From NCBI RefSeq assembly GCF_014650555.1, contig NZ_BMVE01000012.1, forward strand, positions 124,001 to 188,000: a stretch of 64,000 nt of DNA, read 5' to 3'. This document shows, piece after piece, positions 57,443 through 64,000 of the stretch. Origin of the DNA: Streptomyces goshikiensis. GTDB lineage: Bacteria; Actinomycetota; Actinomycetes; Streptomycetales; Streptomycetaceae. Below the pieces are notes generated by a model. The model did not search any database, was not told where the DNA came from, and saw only the letters and a list, made by a program, of their open reading frames with translations. Numbering within the stretch: the stretch's first letter is position 1; each line of letters starts with the position of its first letter. A program made the translations under genes and the position numbers.

Positions 57443-57785
57443 CACGATCCTCACGGAGATCACCGGCATGCTCGTGGAGATCGTCGGAGACGAGTTCCTC
57501 CTCTCGGAGGAGGTCACGATGCGGACGACCTTCAACGAGGACCTCGCCCTGGAGAGCATCGAGTTCGTCGCGCTCGCCGAGCTGCTGCACCACCGCTACG
57601 GCTCCGACGTGGACCTGATGGGGTTCCTCGCGGAGAAGGACATGGACGCGATCCTCGCCATGTCGGTCGGCGAGCTCGTCACGCACATCGGCCGGGTCAC
57701 GCACGCCTCCCTCGCCCGGGCCGCCTCGGCGAGCGCCCCGGCGATCCCCGCCGCCCCGTCCCCGTCCCCGACCCCGGCGGGCTGA
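57426..57785 (+). CDS. Free-standing acyl carrier protein
   Basis: A 119-residue acidic carrier protein. The phosphopantetheine site is Ser44 in DLALESIEFVALAELL, with the FNEDLALES variant of the usual LGxDS. A helical bundle of about 90 residues is followed by a flexible Ala/Pro tail (PAIPAAPSPSPTPAG). GGAG lies eight bases before the ATG, inside the end of synthase B. It probably accepts the chain from the synthases or supplies a starter or tailoring station; the transferase domain of B would modify it. Confidence 0.92.
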   Translation: MTTTADTILTEITGMLVEIVGDEFLLSEEVTMRTTFNEDLALESIEFVALAELLHHRYGSDVDLMGFLAEKDMDAILAMSVGELVTHIGRVTHASLARAASASAPAIPAAPSPSPTPAG

Positions 57786-57790
57786 CGGCC

Positions 57791-58639
57791 ATGGCGTTCG
57801 TCCTCGCCAACGCGCTGCGCTTCCACGTGCAGCGGCTCCCGGCCACCGCCGCGGCGGCCTCGGCGCCCGGCCGGCCCGTGGTGGTCTTCCTGCACGGCCT
57901 GGTCGTCGACAACCTGTCCTCCTTCTACTGCCCCCTCGCCCTGCCCACGGCCCGCGCCGGGCACGAGGTCGTCCTCTACGACCTCCGCGGCCACGGCCGC
58001 TCCGAACGCCCCGCCACCGGCTACGACAGCGCCGCCGCCGTGCGCGACCTCGTGTCCCTGCTCGACGCGCTCGGCCTGGGCCACCGCCGCGTCCACCTGG
58101 TCGGCAACAGCCACGGCGGCACCCTCGCCCTGCACACCGCCCTCGCCCGCCCGGACCTGGTCGCCGGGCTCACCCTGCTCGAACCGCCGCTGGGCGGCGC
58201 CTGGGTGGAGAACATGGTCGACACCCTCTCGGCGGCCGCGCTCAGCCTGGAGGACAGCCCGGTTCCGGCCGAGCTGCTCTCCCTGCGGCTGCGCAAGGCG
58301 GCGAACCTGACCGCGATCGCCGACGACCTGCTGAACCGGACCAGCCTGATCGACGACATGGCCGCGAGCCTCCCCTTCGGCCCGGCGGACTACGCCCGGC
58401 TCTCCTGCCCGGCGCTGATCGTGTGCGGCGAGCACTCCGAACTGGTGCCGGAGGCGAGGGAACTGGCCCGGCACGCCCCCTGCGCCACGATCGAGATCCT
58501 GCCGGGCCTGGGCCACGACGTCCTCAAGGAGAGCAGCGGCGTGCTGCGCAAATCCGTGCTCGCCCACCTCGAAGCGACGGCCGCCGCGGCGGCAACGGGG
58601 ACGGGAACGGGGACTGGGACGGGGGCGCTGGTCCGATGA
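57791..58639 (+). CDS. Alpha/beta hydrolase of the synthase operon
   Basis: A 282-residue hydrolase with the motifs VVVFLHGLVVDNLSSF, YDLRGHGRSERP, VGNSHGGTLALH (nucleophile Ser107), LIVCGEHSELVP (Asp/Glu region) and GLGHDVLKE (His). It starts five bases after the ACP stop. As no thioesterase domain is present in either synthase, this enzyme is the best candidate for releasing the chain from a carrier, by hydrolysis or by ester formation. The last 15 residues are a Thr-Gly repeat (GTGTGTGTG), a smaller version of the low-complexity linker in synthase A. Confidence 0.85.
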   Translation: MAFVLANALRFHVQRLPATAAAASAPGRPVVVFLHGLVVDNLSSFYCPLALPTARAGHEVVLYDLRGHGRSERPATGYDSAAAVRDLVSLLDALGLGHRRVHLVGNSHGGTLALHTALARPDLVAGLTLLEPPLGGAWVENMVDTLSAAALSLEDSPVPAELLSLRLRKAANLTAIADDLLNRTSLIDDMAASLPFGPADYARLSCPALIVCGEHSELVPEARELARHAPCATIEILPGLGHDVLKESSGVLRKSVLAHLEATAAAAATGTGTGTGTGALVR

Positions 58640-59799
58640 GGGTCCTGTTCACGGTCCCGCCGCTGGCGGGGCACGTCAATCCGACGGTGGCCGTGGGGGC
58701 CGAACTGGCCTCCCGGGGACACGAGGTGGCCTGGTGCGGGCCGGCCGGGGCGCTGGCGCGGCTGCTTCCCGCGCACGCCCGGATCCTGCCGGCCGGCGAG
58801 GAGGCGGGCGGCGCGTACGAGGCGCTGCACGCGCGCTGGCGCGATCTGCGCGGGGTCGGCGCGCTGCGGTTCCTGTGGGAGGAGGCGCTGGTGCCGCTGG
58901 CGCGGGCGATGACGCCCGGGGTGACGGACGCGGTCCGTGCCTTCGCGCCCGATCTCGTGGTCGCCGACCAGCAGGCCCTGGCCGGGCCGCTGGTCGCGCG
59001 GCGGCTCGGGATCCCCTGGGCCACCTCGGCCACCACCTCCGCCGAACTGACCCGGCCCTTCGCGGACTTCCCGAAGGTCGGCGAGTGGGTCGAGGGGCAG
59101 ATCGCCGGGCTGCTCGCCGCGTACGGCGAGGACGCCTCGGGCTGGGACCCGCGGTTCTCGGAGCGGCTGGTGCTGGTCTTCTCCACGCCCGAACTCGTGG
59201 GCGCGGCGGACCGGTTCCCGGCGCACTACGCGTTCGTCGGCCCGGCCTTCGGGGCCCGCCCGGCGGCGCCGGTGTTCCCCTGGCACCGGCTGGATCCGGA
59301 CCGGCGCCGGGTCCTGGTGTCCCTGGGCACCCTCAACCAGGAGGCCGGCGACCGGTTCTACGGCGCGGTGCTGGAGGCGGCCGGGCAACTGGGCCGGGAC
59401 GTCCAGCTGGTGCTGGTGGCGCCCGCCGCGCTGATCGGGGCGGTGCCCGCGAACGTACTGGTCCGGGACGGCGTGCCGCAGCTGGAGCTGCTGCCGCACC
59501 TGGACGCGGTGGTCTGCCACGGCGGCCACAACACCGTGTGCGAGGCGCTCGCGCACGGGCTGCCGCTGGTGGTCGCCCCGATCCGGGACGACCAGCCGAT
59601 CGTGGCGCGGCAGGTCGTCGAGGCGGGGGCCGGGGTCCGGGTGCGGTTCGGCCGGCCCCGGGCCGAGGAATTGCGTGACGCGCTCACGGCCGTGCTGGAC
59701 GACCCCGGCCCCCGCCGGGCCGCCCGGCGGATCCAGGCCTCCTTCGCCGCGGCGGGCGGGACCGCCGCCGCGGCCGACCGGTTGGAGAAGCTGCTATGA
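58636..59799 (+). CDS. GT1 (MGT/UGT-like) glycosyltransferase
   Basis: A 387-residue GT-B glycosyltransferase of the macrolide-tailoring type. The acceptor domain begins MRVLFTVPPLAGHVNPTVAV; the donor domain has RRVLVSLGTLNQEAG, NVLVRDGVPQLELLPHLDA, then CHGGHNTVCEALAHGLPLVV and the DDQPIVARQVVEAGAG sequence that binds the nucleotide sugar. The ATG overlaps the preceding stop (ATGA). It would attach a sugar to the polyketide or lipid product. No deoxysugar pathway genes are in the window, so a common UDP- or NDP-sugar is likely. Confidence 0.92.
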   Translation: MRVLFTVPPLAGHVNPTVAVGAELASRGHEVAWCGPAGALARLLPAHARILPAGEEAGGAYEALHARWRDLRGVGALRFLWEEALVPLARAMTPGVTDAVRAFAPDLVVADQQALAGPLVARRLGIPWATSATTSAELTRPFADFPKVGEWVEGQIAGLLAAYGEDASGWDPRFSERLVLVFSTPELVGAADRFPAHYAFVGPAFGARPAAPVFPWHRLDPDRRRVLVSLGTLNQEAGDRFYGAVLEAAGQLGRDVQLVLVAPAALIGAVPANVLVRDGVPQLELLPHLDAVVCHGGHNTVCEALAHGLPLVVAPIRDDQPIVARQVVEAGAGVRVRFGRPRAEELRDALTAVLDDPGPRRAARRIQASFAAAGGTAAAADRLEKLL

Positions 59800-61715
59800 C
59801 ACCTCCCGCTTTCCACGGGGTCCGGTGGACCTCCGCGCTGCTGCTGGCCGCGCTCGGCGCGGGTACGGTACGCGCCCGCCGCCGGGTGCGGGCGATCCCG
59901 GTGCTGCCGGCGACCCCGCCCGGTTCGGTCGGGCTGCCGCGCGCCGCCGGGTGGCGGCTGCTGACCGCGCGCGGGGTCGAGGCGGACGCGGCGACCTTCC
60001 TGGCCGCCTGCGCGCACGCCGAGCGGGAGGGCCTGCGGGTGCTGGACCTGCTGCCCGGGGACCTCGCGGCGGAGCGGCTGCTGGGGCTGCTGCGGCTGGT
60101 GGATCCGGCCGGGTACCGGGAGGACCGGCTGGGCGAGGGCCGCGGGGCCGGGTACGCGGTGCTCGTCGCCGAGGAGGTGCTGGCGCGCGCCGGGCTGGAG
60201 CAGGACGGGGCGGAGCCGGGCGGCGGGCCGCGGCCGGGCGGACCGCGGCCCGAGCCGGCGGAACTCATCGCCCTGGTGCGGCGTTTGAAGGAGTACGCGG
60301 CCGGCGCGACGGGCCTGGCCGTCGCCCCGGGGCTCAGCGCGGGCCGCCCCGCCGAGCCGACCGGGCAGGCGCGGGTCGCCGAGATGCGGGCGCAGGGGCT
60401 GCCGCCGGGGGCGCTGGCCGCCGCGCAGCTGGGCGGGCTCGCGCTGCTGGCCGGGGTCGCCGCCCGCCAGGGCCGGTGGGGCGCTGCCGCGGCCGGCCTG
60501 TACTGGCTGCAGCCGTATCTGGCGCTGGGCGGGCCGGGCAGTGCGCTGCGCCCGGCGGATCTGGCCGGGGCGACCGCCGCCCGGCCGGTGCGCTCCCTGC
60601 GCGCCGCCGCGGTGACGGCCGCCGCGAGCGCCCGTACGGCGGATCGCGCCGAGGGGGAGGACGCGGCGCGGGCCGGCGCCTACCGGGCCGAACTGGCCGC
60701 CGGGACGGACCGGTTCCTGGAACCGCGCCGCCAGGACTGCCCCTGGTGCGGTTCGACGCGGCTCACGGTCCGCCTCCGGGTGCCGGACCTGCTCCAGGGC
60801 AAGCCGGGCCGCTTCACCCTGGAGCGGTGCGGGGACTGCGGCCATGTCTTCCAGAACCCGCGGCTGACGCCGGAGGGGCTGGACTTCTACTACCGGGACT
60901 TCTACGACGGGCGCGGCGGCGAGGGCGCGGGGACCGTCTTCGGGCGGCTCGGCGCCGCCTACCGGGCCCGCGCCGAGATGCTGCGGCCGCACACGCGCGT
61001 CTCGGGCCCCGACTCCTGGCTGGACGTCGGCACCGGGCACGGCCACTTCTGCAACGCGGCGCGCGCCGTGTGGCCGCGGACCCGCTTCGACGGCCTGGAC
61101 ATGGGCGACGGGGTCCGCGCGGCCGAACGGCGCGGCTGGGTCGAGGCCGGCTTCCAGGGCCAGTTCCCGGAGTTCACGGACAAGCTGGCGGGCCGGTACG
61201 AGGTGGTCAGCATGTACCACTACCTGGAGCACACCCGGGATCCGCTGGCCGAGCTGGACACGGCCGCGGCGGTCCTGGCCCCCGGCGGCCTCCTGGTCAT
61301 CGAGCTGCCCGACCCGGAGTCTCGGATGGCCCGGCTGCTGGGTCCGGCCTGGCTGCCCTGGTTCCAGCCGCAGCACCAGCACCTGATCCCGGCGGCGAAC
61401 CTGCGCGAGGCGCTGGCCGACCGGGGGTTCACCGTGCTGGCCGAGGAGCACGGCCCGGCCCACCAGGGCAATGACTTCGTCGGCGCGGTCGCCCTGACCG
61501 CCACCCGGCTGGCCCCGGACCCGCACCGCCCGTGGGCTCCCCCGGCGACGGCCCGGCAGCGGGCGGCCGCGCAGGTGGTACGGGCGGCGGCGCTGCCGCT
61601 CTTCGCCGGTGCGGCGGCGCTGGACGCGCTGCGGACGGTCGCGGCCCGCCGCACCGACGGCGGGAACGCCTACCGGATGCTGGCCCGCCGCACCGGCGCC
61701 GGGGAGCGGCGATGA
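59796..61715 (+). CDS. SAM-dependent methyltransferase with zinc motif and unknown N-terminal half
   Basis: A 639-residue protein. Residues 1-300 are not recognised; they include a hydrophobic start (WTSALLLAALGAGTV) and another hydrophobic region near 205-245 (ALAAAQLGGLALLAGVAA, AAAGLYWLQPYLALGG), perhaps a membrane attachment. From about 308 there is a zinc-type CPWCG...CGDCGH pair and PRLTPEGLDFYYRDFYD, followed by a class I methyltransferase: WLDVGTGHGHFCNAA (SAM motif I), VVSMYHYLEHTRDP and LLVIELPDPESRMARLLG. The start overlaps the GT stop (ATGA). It could methylate the sugar or the lipid head. The N-terminal half is a candidate new domain. Confidence 0.8.
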   Translation: MTPPAFHGVRWTSALLLAALGAGTVRARRRVRAIPVLPATPPGSVGLPRAAGWRLLTARGVEADAATFLAACAHAEREGLRVLDLLPGDLAAERLLGLLRLVDPAGYREDRLGEGRGAGYAVLVAEEVLARAGLEQDGAEPGGGPRPGGPRPEPAELIALVRRLKEYAAGATGLAVAPGLSAGRPAEPTGQARVAEMRAQGLPPGALAAAQLGGLALLAGVAARQGRWGAAAAGLYWLQPYLALGGPGSALRPADLAGATAARPVRSLRAAAVTAAASARTADRAEGEDAARAGAYRAELAAGTDRFLEPRRQDCPWCGSTRLTVRLRVPDLLQGKPGRFTLERCGDCGHVFQNPRLTPEGLDFYYRDFYDGRGGEGAGTVFGRLGAAYRARAEMLRPHTRVSGPDSWLDVGTGHGHFCNAARAVWPRTRFDGLDMGDGVRAAERRGWVEAGFQGQFPEFTDKLAGRYEVVSMYHYLEHTRDPLAELDTAAAVLAPGGLLVIELPDPESRMARLLGPAWLPWFQPQHQHLIPAANLREALADRGFTVLAEEHGPAHQGNDFVGAVALTATRLAPDPHRPWAPPATARQRAAAQVVRAAALPLFAGAAALDALRTVAARRTDGGNAYRMLARRTGAGERR

Positions 61716-62620
61716 CGGCCGTTCCCGTCGGGGCCGGCGCCCCGGGGCTCGCCCGCCGGGCCACCGCCGACCCGCTGTTCCGGCTCGTCGCCTACGCCCT
61801 GGAGAGCGCGCACGAGCGGCCTCCGGCGGCCGTCTGGAGCGCCCCGTACGCCTTCCACCTGGACTCCCCGGGGCTGGTCGCGGCGGCGGGCTGGCCGGTG
61901 GCGGCCGCCGCCGCGCCGCGCGGCGACGGCCTGGTGCGGCTGAGCTCGCTCGGTCACCCCGCCGACAGCTGCGACCTCCCGCTGAGCCCGGCCGGGCCGG
62001 CGCCCGCCGTCCCGGCCTGGGCCGTGCGGCCGTACGCCGTGCTGCGGGCCCTGGCCCGGGCCGGGTTCGGGTCCGGCGGGACCGACCTGCACCTCCAGGG
62101 CTCGCTCACGGCGGCCGCCGGGCTGGCCACGGCGGAGCCCGCCGACTGCGCGGTGGCGCTCGCGGTGGCCGACGTACACACCCGGCCGGACGAGGAGCCG
62201 GACCGCGAGCGGCTGGCCCGGCTCCTGGCGCGGGCGCTGCCGGACGGGGACGACGCGCTGCGCCGGGCGGCGCTGTTCGCCCGGCCCGGTGAGGCGCTGC
62301 TGACCACCCCCGGGGGCCGGCGGTACGTGCCCTTCGACCCGGCCGCGTCGCAGGAGCGGCTGGTGCTGCTCGCGGTCCGGGGCGATCCCGGGGAGCGGGC
62401 GGCGGAGCTGGCCCGGGCGGTGGCGTGCGCCCGCCGGGCCGGGGCGCTGAGCGCGTGGCCGCCCGGGCGGCGGCCGGGGCGGAGCGTGCTGGTGCTGCTG
62501 CCCGCGGCACGTCTGACGGCGGTGCGGGCCGCGGTCGCGGAGGAGTTCCGCGGCCGGGGGCGCCCCGTGCCGCGCTTCCTGAACATCGCCGTGGCCGGTG
62601 CGGCCCGGCGCGAGGAATGA
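61712..62620 (+). CDS. Degenerate galactokinase-like (GHMP fold) protein
   Basis: A 302-residue protein whose blocks follow galactokinase in order: FRLVAYALESAHERPPAAVW then SAPYAFHLDSPGL where GalK has APGRVNLIGEHTDY; GTDLHLQGSLTAAAGLATAE where GalK has GADxxxxxxxPxGAGLSSSAALE; a GEALLTTPGGRRYVPFD and LVLLAVRGD segment like the GalK VPFDLxxxGLxLLVVDT region; and AGALSAWPPGRRPGRSVLVL in place of AGALGARMTGGGFGGS. All three signature motifs (GEHTDY, GLSSSAAL, GGGFGGS) are lost, so kinase activity is not expected. It overlaps the methyltransferase stop by four bases, the last member of the coupled series. A sugar- or nucleotide-binding, regulatory or wholly new role is possible. Confidence 0.68.
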   Translation: MTAVPVGAGAPGLARRATADPLFRLVAYALESAHERPPAAVWSAPYAFHLDSPGLVAAAGWPVAAAAAPRGDGLVRLSSLGHPADSCDLPLSPAGPAPAVPAWAVRPYAVLRALARAGFGSGGTDLHLQGSLTAAAGLATAEPADCAVALAVADVHTRPDEEPDRERLARLLARALPDGDDALRRAALFARPGEALLTTPGGRRYVPFDPAASQERLVLLAVRGDPGERAAELARAVACARRAGALSAWPPGRRPGRSVLVLLPAARLTAVRAAVAEEFRGRGRPVPRFLNIAVAGAARREE

Positions 62621-62647
62621 CCCGCCGATCCCCGGGAGGGACCGCTC

Positions 62648-63853
62648 ATGGCAACACCTTCGGCCGTCGCGAGACGCAGGACCCGCCGGTCCGTGCTCGT
62701 GGCCGCACTCGGCGCGCTCGGCCTGCTGGGCGCCTTCACCATCGCCGACTCGCAGGCGGCGCAGGGCGGTCCGGCCGCCCCTCGGTCGGCGGCGGCCGCC
62801 GCCGGGCTGCCGTCGTACGACCACGTGGTGGTCGTCGTCTACGAGAACAAGCAGTACGGGGAGATCATCGGGAGCGCGAACGCCCCGTACGTCAACCAGC
62901 TGGCGAACGGCGGCGCGAGCCTGACCGGCATGAAGGCGCTGACCCATCCGAGCCAGCCGAACTACTTCAACCTGTTCTCGGGCGCCACCCAGGGCATCAC
63001 CGGGGACGGCTGCTACACCCCGCAGTCGATGACGGCGCCGAACCTCGGGCAGGAGCTGATCGCGGCCGGGAAGACCTTCGCGACGTACAACGAGGACCTG
63101 CCGGCCGAGGGGTCCACGGCGTGTACGAACGGCCAGTACGCGCAGAAGCACAATCCCTGGTTCGCGTTCAAGAACGTACCGCTGAACACCGGGAAGACCT
63201 GGGCGCAGTTCCCCCGGAACGACTTCTCCGCGCTGGCGAACCTGTCGTTCGTGATCCCGAACCAGTGCAACGACATGCACTCCTGCTCGGTGGGCACGGG
63301 TGACACCTGGACGAGGAACAACCTCGACGCGTACGCGCAGTGGGCGAAGGCCAACAACAGCCTGCTGGTGCTGACCTGGGACGAGGACAACTACCTCGGC
63401 TCCAATCAGATCGCCACCGTGTTCTACGGCGCGAACGTGAAGACCGGCAGGTACGCGACCGCCTTCAACCACCACCATCTGCTGCGCACCTTCGAGGACC
63501 TGTTCGGCACCGGCCACGCGGGCAACGCGGCCGGAGTCCAGCCGATCAGCGAGGTGTTCACCGACGGAACCACACCGACACCCACACCCGGTGACCTGAA
63601 ACTCGCCGACCCCGGCCCGCAGAGCTGCAAGTTCAACCAGTCCTGCGTCATCCAGCTCACCGCCACCGGGGGCAGGCCCGCCCTCCGCTACGCCGCCACC
63701 GGACTCCCCTGGGGCATGAGCATCGACGCCGCCACCGGCCGCATCACCGGCAGACCCTGGGCCACCGGAACCCTCCAGGTGACCGCCACCGCCACCGACT
63801 CCGCCGGGAGCACCGCCGGCGCCGCCTTCCCCCTCACCGTCAACTGGTTCTGA
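62648..63853 (+). CDS. Secreted phosphoesterase (acid phosphatase/phospholipase C family) with Ig-like tail
   Basis: A 401-residue exported protein. The Arg-rich N-terminus VARRRTRRSVLVAALGALGL is a signal peptide with a twin-Arg look. The phosphoesterase domain has YDHVVVVVYENKQYGEIIG, HPSQPNYFNLFSG, VIPNQCNDMHSC, LVLTWDEDNYLGSNQIATVF and FNHHHLLRTFEDLFG, the metal-binding blocks of the PF04185-type family. A Thr/Pro linker (TPTPTPG) leads to a small Ig-like He_PIG module (YAATGLPWGMSIDAATG, ITGRPWATG). It begins 28 bases after the GalK-like gene with its own GGGAGGGA, so it may share the transcript, but its functional link to the lipid pathway is uncertain. Confidence 0.9.
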   Translation: MATPSAVARRRTRRSVLVAALGALGLLGAFTIADSQAAQGGPAAPRSAAAAAGLPSYDHVVVVVYENKQYGEIIGSANAPYVNQLANGGASLTGMKALTHPSQPNYFNLFSGATQGITGDGCYTPQSMTAPNLGQELIAAGKTFATYNEDLPAEGSTACTNGQYAQKHNPWFAFKNVPLNTGKTWAQFPRNDFSALANLSFVIPNQCNDMHSCSVGTGDTWTRNNLDAYAQWAKANNSLLVLTWDEDNYLGSNQIATVFYGANVKTGRYATAFNHHHLLRTFEDLFGTGHAGNAAGVQPISEVFTDGTTPTPTPGDLKLADPGPQSCKFNQSCVIQLTATGGRPALRYAATGLPWGMSIDAATGRITGRPWATGTLQVTATATDSAGSTAGAAFPLTVNWF

Positions 63854-63895
63854 TTCCCGCGCGCCCCACGGCCTCGGGCGACGTACCGTCGGGGC

Positions 63896-64000
63896 ATGGC
63901 GGAACCACAGCGGACACTCGAAGGCAAGGTCGCCCTGGTGGCCGGGGCGACCCGGGGCGCCGGCCGCGGGATCGCGGTCCAGCTCGGCGCGCGGGGCGCG
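63896..64000 (+). CDS. Short-chain dehydrogenase/reductase, N-terminus (cut by window end)
   Basis: Only 35 codons are inside the window. LEGKVALVAGATRGAGRGIA is a classical SDR cofactor-binding start with the TGxxxGxG pattern altered to AGATRGAGRG. The catalytic YxxxK lies outside. ATG at 63896 begins 42 bases after the phosphoesterase stop, in the same direction. Confidence 0.8.
   Translation, partial: MAEPQRTLEGKVALVAGATRGAGRGIAVQLGARGA

Noticed and set aside
1..64000. tRNA, rRNA, insertion sequences, phage attachment sites
   Set aside because: No cloverleaf, rRNA segment, transposase or paired terminal repeats with target duplication were recognised by eye. A tRNAscan-SE and ISfinder run would settle this.

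Overview
The window reads as chromosomal DNA of a Streptomyces or close relative. GC is very high, third codon positions are almost all G/C, GTG and even TTG starts are common, genes often overlap by ATGA or GTGA, and the gene families are typical of the genus (FUSC exporter, lactonase, MpaB oxygenase, sugar ABC importer without its own ATPase, many TetR regulators). No rRNA, tRNA, insertion sequence or CRISPR array was recognised.

Layout. 1-9 kb: the start of a wax-ester/diacylglycerol acyltransferase, a six-Asp-box beta-propeller, uracil-DNA glycosylase, a degenerate CbiX-like protein, a lactonase with a Gly/Ser-rich leader, a stand-alone bacterial nitric oxide synthase, and a one-pass membrane protein with an outer solute-binding domain. 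9-22 kb: FUSC exporter, a DUF4157/HNH toxin-like protein, two TetR circuits with visible palindromic operators (pirin; SRPBCC/SDR), a secreted tripeptidyl-aminopeptidase-type hydrolase, a thioesterase, a FadH-type flavoenzyme and an alpha/beta hydrolase. 22.8-35.8 kb: glycan use. It holds a GH38 alpha-mannosidase with a sugar ABC importer on the minus strand and secreted GH27-CBM13 and GH89 enzymes on the plus strand, with a small membrane protein and a TetR/PLP-lyase pair between. 36-40.3 kb: small helical protein, polyprenyl synthase, MpaB/Lcp-type haem oxygenase and a membrane-anchored molybdopterin oxidoreductase. 40-44.7 kb: CYTH-like protein, membrane esterase, P450 and LysR regulator.

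45.4-62.6 kb is the most interesting part. It is a tightly coupled operon for a split, PUFA-synthase-like (Pfa/heterocyst-glycolipid type) iterative polyketide synthase. Protein A is NPD-NPD-KS-AT-ACP-(silk-like Gly-Ala linker)-KR. Protein B is KS-AT-DH-phosphopantetheinyl transferase. Then come a free ACP, an alpha/beta hydrolase, a GT1 glycosyltransferase, a zinc-motif SAM methyltransferase with an unknown N-terminal half, and a protein that follows galactokinase block by block but has lost all three GHMP kinase motifs. Together they suggest a glycosylated, methylated lipid or polyene product. A LysR gene and a P450 gene face away across a 703-base intergenic region that holds an ordered two-level GCAGGCAC repeat. 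A secreted phosphoesterase with an Ig-like tail follows, and an SDR gene is cut by the window end.
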